From an uncultured Clostridia bacterium (GTDB taxonomy: Bacteria > Bacillota > Clostridia > Christensenellales > UBA1242): DNA of 9,900 bases. The notes under the pieces were generated by a model, which searched no databases, had not been told where the DNA came from, and saw only the letters and a program-made list of their open reading frames with translations. Both the position numbers and the translations under genes were made by a program. This document shows, one piece after another, positions 6,419 to 9,900 of this stretch (its first letter is position 1; the number at the start of each line of letters is the position of its first letter). The stretch is taken from the NCBI GenBank assembly GCA_947625955.1, contig CANQQH010000031.1:1-9900 (forward strand). The letters run 5' to 3'.

Positions 6419-7759
6419 CTATGCTCCTGGTTCACTTTGCGAGTTTGAGCGGTTTGAAAATTGAGAATTGCTTTTCATCAAAACTTTTCTTCCGTCTTTC
6501 ATGCGGAAGAATAAGTCGTCGTCATAGATACAGCCAAAGTAGGCCTTTTTGTCGTTTGAGATTTCCTTCTTGCCGTTATTTTTTTCTTGGATTTTCTTGT
6601 TGTTATAGAACACCATGAGCGAATCACTATCAAGTTTTTGCGCGCCAGCTTTGATATATTCAAGAGCGGCGTTTCTTGCGTCGAGTTCGTCGAACGAGGC
6701 AAGGTATTGACTATGCGACATGTATTGCTGGTTATTGTCGAGCGCGCTAACAACCTCAATATCCTTTCTTGAAAGTTGGCTATTGTTTGAGCGCATTGAG
6801 AATTGTTTTCTGTGTTGCGATTCGTGGATGACTGTTGAGAGCATTTGATAGGCAAAGTTTGGATCTCTTTTTGCCTTTGCATCTTCAAATTGGTCAAGAA
6901 TCCTCTTGTTGAGAATGATTGCACCTCTGTTTGGCTCATATGATCCGCGCTGAAGTTTCCTTTCGGTGTAGGTGAGGTTTTCAAACACAACGGCGCAAGG
7001 CTCAACGCCCTCTGACTGCAAGTATTCACTCGCAGCGGCTTGAAGCAAATCTTTCACACTTTCTTTGCTGAGCTGATAGAAATTTTCTGGCTGAAAGAGT
7101 GCAATAAGTTTCTTGCGTGATAGGCCATCAAACGGGGTTTGAACTGCGACTTCGGTTGGGAAGTATTTCTCATTTTGCGCTTTATTGAAGTCGAACAATC
7201 TTTCGTCGGCAAGCTTCACGATTGGCTCTGGAATTGAAATGTTGAGAATTGGAATCGTGAATCCTTCTTTGATTGAGATGTTTGGAACGTCGCGTTCAAT
7301 TGAAAGCATTGCGTCGCGGCTTTCTTTAACAACTTTCAAGAGTTTTTCAAGTTGAGGTTTCAGTTCAATTGAACCCTCAAAATTCTTTATGACATGTTCA
7401 AGGTCGTTGATGAGAAATTGCTTTGTTGGATATTTGAGGTCAAGCGCTTCTGCGAGTGTGCATTTCCTTGGCTGAGGTTCAGGTTCGCTGAAAAGCTCGG
7501 GAATGTTCAAATAGAAACCATTTGGTTTTTTAGGCTGAACAAATTCAGCGCCGTCTGCAAGACCCAATTTTTCTTTTAGGTATGCGAAAAGGACCTCTCT
7601 TTGCCCGCTGCTGAGTTCGCTATTGAGATATGTGTTGAAAGGGAGATCAGCAAACTTGATATTCTCATCGCCAGTGTCGTCATCGGTGTTTGTCCTTTTG
7701 ACGAGGGTTTTGAGAGTATCCGTGTTTTTCAAATACAAAAGATAATACTTCTTATTCAT
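6419..7759 (-). CDS. Predicted zinc metallopeptidase (HExxH zincin), uncharacterised
   Basis: The 446-residue product has no signal peptide or membrane helix and is probably cytoplasmic. The N-terminal 300 residues are unrecognised, with a Pro/Glu linker (SEPEPQPRK, about 91-99). Residues about 272-370 look like a zincin core. GSYEPNRGAIILNKRIL (272-288) resembles the strand before the active-site helix. STVIHESQHRKQ (308-319) holds HExxH with H312, E313 and H316 plus a Gln three residues on. YLASFDELDAR (352-362) offers E358 as third zinc ligand, as in zincins with an E-x-DAR second helix. The tail (about 430-446) is Ser/Asn-rich. ATG 7759 is the only plausible start because the next in-frame ATG is codon 151. 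There is no Shine-Dalgarno site; a promoter abuts the start, so the mRNA is predicted leaderless. Protease activity and substrate are inference. Confidence 0.85.
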   Translation of the reverse strand: MNKKYYLLYLKNTDTLKTLVKRTNTDDDTGDENIKFADLPFNTYLNSELSSGQREVLFAYLKEKLGLADGAEFVQPKKPNGFYLNIPELFSEPEPQPRKCTLAEALDLKYPTKQFLINDLEHVIKNFEGSIELKPQLEKLLKVVKESRDAMLSIERDVPNISIKEGFTIPILNISIPEPIVKLADERLFDFNKAQNEKYFPTEVAVQTPFDGLSRKKLIALFQPENFYQLSKESVKDLLQAAASEYLQSEGVEPCAVVFENLTYTERKLQRGSYEPNRGAIILNKRILDQFEDAKAKRDPNFAYQMLSTVIHESQHRKQFSMRSNNSQLSRKDIEVVSALDNNQQYMSHSQYLASFDELDARNAALEYIKAGAQKLDSDSLMVFYNNKKIQEKNNGKKEISNDKKAYFGCIYDDDLFFRMKDGRKVLMKSNSQFSNRSNSQSEPGA

Positions 7760-7765
7760 GCCATT

Positions 7766-7794
7766 ATTATATCACGCGAAACACAATTTTTCAA
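7766..7794 (-). promoter_or_regulatory. Promoter giving a predicted leaderless zincin mRNA
   Basis: On the minus strand TTGAAA (7789-7794), a 17-bp spacer ending in TGA, then TATAAT (7766-7771). Only six bases separate the -10 hexamer from the ATG, so the expected start (7 nt past the hexamer) is the A of the start codon at 7759. Confidence 0.75.
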
Positions 7795-7848
7795 GAGGTC
7801 AGGCACATAAAACCTCGTATAGAGGCATATTTTTTTGTGAGGTGGAAA

Positions 7849-9341
7849 ATGAAAAAAGTCCTGAAACTTGCTTCTGTTGTGTTTTCTATGCTATTTTTGG
7901 CGATTACCTTCGCTGCGTGCAGTCCGCAAAGAGAACTTGCAAAGGCGAGCAAGGGGCTTTCTCACTATGAAATTTCAGCGTCTCTTAGCGACGACATGAC
8001 CCTTTCGGCAGTTGAAAAGGTCGAGGTGAGAAATCAAACGAACACTTTGCTTGAAACTGTTTGTTTCAATCTCTATGGCAAGGCGTTCTCCGAAAGCGCG
8101 AAGATAAAGCCCTACACCGAGCTGAACGCCGGCAAGTGTTTTCCAACTTCAATCAACTATGGCGATATTGAAATAACGAGCGTGTTTTTGGACGGGAAAG
8201 AAGCGCTTTTTAACTATGTTGGCGAAGATAACAACGCGCTTGAAGTGCATCTTGAACAAAAGCTTGAACCGGACGAAAAAGTTGAGATTGAGATTGGGTT
8301 TGTGCTGTCGCTCGCGGAGTGCACGCATCGGCTTGGCTACTTTGACGGCAGCGTCAATCTTGGCAACTTCTTTCCAATCTTGGCGGTGTTTGAAAACGGG
8401 GAATATAACATCGCGCCCTACTATTCAACTGGCGACCCATTCTATTCACTTGCGGCGAATTTCGACGTTGAGTTCTCGTTCCCAAGCAAGTATCATCTCT
8501 CGTCAACGGGCGTGAAAAGTTTGACTGAGCAAGGCGGGATGACTAAGGCAACAATGTCGGCAAAAGCCGTGCGAGACTTTGCAATCTGCCTGACGAGTGA
8601 GGCTCAGGTCGCGAGCCGAAAGGTTGGAAAAACGCTGGTTTCCTATGTTGGCTATGATGGTGACGAAAATTTGGCAGAGGCAATAGACATTTCAGCGAAG
8701 GCGCTCGAATATTTTTCAGCGACTTTTGGCGCCTACCCCTATGCAACGCTCGACATTGTGAAAGCACCATTTTTGCATGGTGGGATGGAGTATCCGTCGC
8801 TCGTTATAATCTCCGACTCACTTGAAGAGGCAAGCGACATCAACCGCGTTATTGTTCATGAGATTGCGCACCAGTGGTGGTATGGCGTTGTTGGCAACAA
8901 CCAATCAGCGAGTCATGGCTGGACGAGAGTTTGGCGGAATATAGCTCGCTCATGTTTTTTGAGGCCTACGACGAGTTTGGGCTGAGCTACAAGGAGCTTG
9001 TCAGCGAGGCGTTCGCCGGCTATGTTATCTATGCCGATATCGTTTCGACCTTCGAAGGCAAGGTGAAAACAAGCATGCTCCTTCCTGTTAATGAATATAA
9101 CAGCGAATATGAATATAACTACATGATCTATGTCCGCGGCGTTCTCATGTTTGATTCGCTCAGGGAAATAATTGGCAGGCAGAACATTGAAAAGGCACTA
9201 AAAAAGTATTATAAGGCCTACAAGTTCTCAGTTGCGAAAACCGACGACCTCATCGCGATGTTTTCAAAGGCTTCAAAAAAGGACACCGACGAATTTCTAC
9301 TCTCATGGCTTGAAGGCAAGGCTTTGGTTGGAAGGATATAA
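7849..9341 (+). CDS. M1-type metallopeptidase lipoprotein, interrupted by a one-base frameshift
   Basis: M1 peptidases are zinc aminopeptidases. Residues 1-24 form a lipoprotein signal peptide (KK, hydrophobic core, FAAC with Cys24), so the enzyme would be anchored outside the membrane. A beta-rich N-terminal domain precedes GGMEY (311-315), the counterpart of GAMEN, and HEIAHQWW (337-344). Translation from ATG 7849 (GAGGTG ribosome site at 7839-7844) then leaves frame near 8908-8913 and stops at 8985 after 378 residues. Restoring one base gives SAESWLDESLAEY, placing Glu360 exactly 18 residues after the second zinc His, as the M1 motif HExxH-x18-E requires. The C-terminal part continues to 9341 with the likely catalytic Tyr428 (YVRG). 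The corrected protein is 497 residues. As it stands the gene lacks its third zinc ligand. It may be a recent pseudogene or a sequencing error; no slippery heptamer suggests programmed shifting. No clear promoter is seen. Confidence 0.88.
8908..8914 (+). other. Frameshift site within the M1 active-site region
   Basis: The bases GCGAGTCATGG read in the upstream frame as A-S-H-G and in the downstream frame as (E)-S-W. One missing base, most simply a G making GCG-GAG-TCA-TGG, reconciles both frames and the M1 motif spacing. Confidence 0.85.
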
Positions 9342-9349
9342 AAAAGTGG

Positions 9350-9379
9350 TTGCAAAACCTCGCGCGATTGTGCTAAAAT
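9350..9379 (+). promoter_or_regulatory. Promoter immediately upstream of the walJ-like gene
   Basis: TTGCAA (9350-9355), an 18-bp spacer, then TGC-TAAAAT (hexamer 9374-9379). The predicted start lies near 9386-9388, leaving a leader of only 3-5 nt with no Shine-Dalgarno site. The 14 bases TTGTGCTAAAATAC (9368-9381) are identical to 3987-4000 in the coiled-coil gene promoter. Confidence 0.65.
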
Positions 9380-9390
9380 ACTAGTTGACT

Positions 9391-9900
9391 ATGCGAGTTG
9401 TTAATTTGGCGTCCGGAAGCAAGGGCAATGTTACTTTTTTTGAGGCTGGTGGGGTGAAACTCCTGATTGATACCGGACTCTCTTTGCGCGAACTTGAATT
9501 GAGGCTCAGCCAAATTGGTGAAAACTTGCAAAACATCAACGCAATTCTCATCACTCATGAACATAGCGACCATATCAAAAGCCTTGTTGCAATCATGAAG
9601 AAGTATAATGTTCGGGCGTATGTTCATGAAAGGGTGGTGAAGGAATATCTCAAACTCAGCGAGGGTGAACTTTATGACCGCATCTCGCAGATTTCGACCT
9701 ATGAATTTTCAGTTGGAGATTTGAGAATAACTCCGTTTTCGCTCCCGCACGACAGCCTCTGCTGCCTGGGCTACACAATTGAATACAAAACAAAGAAAGT
9801 GGCGTTCGTCACTGACCTTGGGTTCATGCCGCAAAATGTTTTGAGCCTTCTCTTTGGGAGTTCGCTCGTGTTCATTGAGAGCAACCACGACCACCATATG
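9391..9900 (+). CDS. walJ: WalJ/YycJ-family metallo-beta-lactamase-fold protein, 5' part
   Basis: The first 170 residues are present and the gene runs off the right edge (family members are about 260 residues). Family marks are ASGSKGN (7-13), IDTGLS (26-31), THEHSDH (55-61, the HxHxDH dimetal site), PHDS (119-122), TDLG (141-144) and IESNHD (162-167). YycJ/WalJ proteins of Bacillota are two-metal hydrolases often encoded with the WalRK two-component system and linked to cell-wall homeostasis and DNA maintenance; exonuclease-like activity has been described for members. No walRK genes lie within this window. The start is firmly placed because the ASGSxGN motif always lies within the first dozen residues. 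No Shine-Dalgarno site precedes it. It lies 49 nt after the M1 gene in the same direction with no terminator between, so readthrough is possible. Confidence 0.92.
   Translation, partial: MRVVNLASGSKGNVTFFEAGGVKLLIDTGLSLRELELRLSQIGENLQNINAILITHEHSDHIKSLVAIMKKYNVRAYVHERVVKEYLKLSEGELYDRISQISTYEFSVGDLRITPFSLPHDSLCCLGYTIEYKTKKVAFVTDLGFMPQNVLSLLFGSSLVFIESNHDHHM

Noticed and set aside
7813..7837. Hairpin CCTC/GAGG followed by T-run before the M1 gene, as a terminator or attenuator
   Set aside because: The stem is only 4 bp, too weak to support a call.
8874..9341. Separate gene starting at ATG 8874
   Set aside because: Its first dozen codons overlap the M1 frame out of phase and there is no ribosome site; it is the rest of the frameshifted M1 gene.

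Overview
The window looks like a chromosomal segment of a low-to-moderate GC member of the Bacillota, probably an uncultured Clostridia-like lineage (inference). The signs are strong Shine-Dalgarno sites of the GGAGG type, sigma-A promoters with extended -10 boxes, a perfect CIRCE operator (the HrcA/Firmicutes heat-shock type), a WalJ/YycJ-family metallo-beta-lactamase protein, a lipoprotein signal peptide, and TGA used as a stop.

Layout, left to right. (1) 1-1000, minus: the 5' part of an unrecognised protein that runs off the left edge, behind a perfect-consensus promoter. (2) 1097-2413, minus: enolase (eno) with its own terminator. (3) 2544-3808, plus: yigZ (IMPACT family) and recX, overlapping by 4 nt and divergent from eno. 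(4) 3809-4063: a dense regulatory region with a promoter, a perfect CIRCE, AT-rich hairpins, a second strong promoter and a leader hairpin next to the ribosome binding site. (5) 4064-6070, plus: a 668-residue single-pass membrane coiled-coil protein followed by a strong terminator. (6) 6111-6362: a non-coding stretch I cannot explain. (7) 6419-7759, minus: a predicted zincin (HESQH) whose promoter places the transcription start on the start codon. (8) 7849-9341, plus: an M1-type aminopeptidase-like lipoprotein interrupted by a one-base frameshift inside the active-site region. (9) 9391 to the right edge, plus: a WalJ-family MBL protein, also with almost no leader and no Shine-Dalgarno site.

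The housekeeping genes (eno, yigZ, recX, walJ) are ordinary. The interest is in three uncharacterised proteins placed among them and in the regulation: a CIRCE operator upstream of a coiled-coil membrane protein instead of chaperone genes, a possible structure that masks the ribosome binding site in that gene's leader, and two apparently leaderless or near-leaderless genes. I see no CRISPR array, tRNA, rRNA, insertion sequence or prophage. No complete new multi-gene system can be claimed from this sequence alone.
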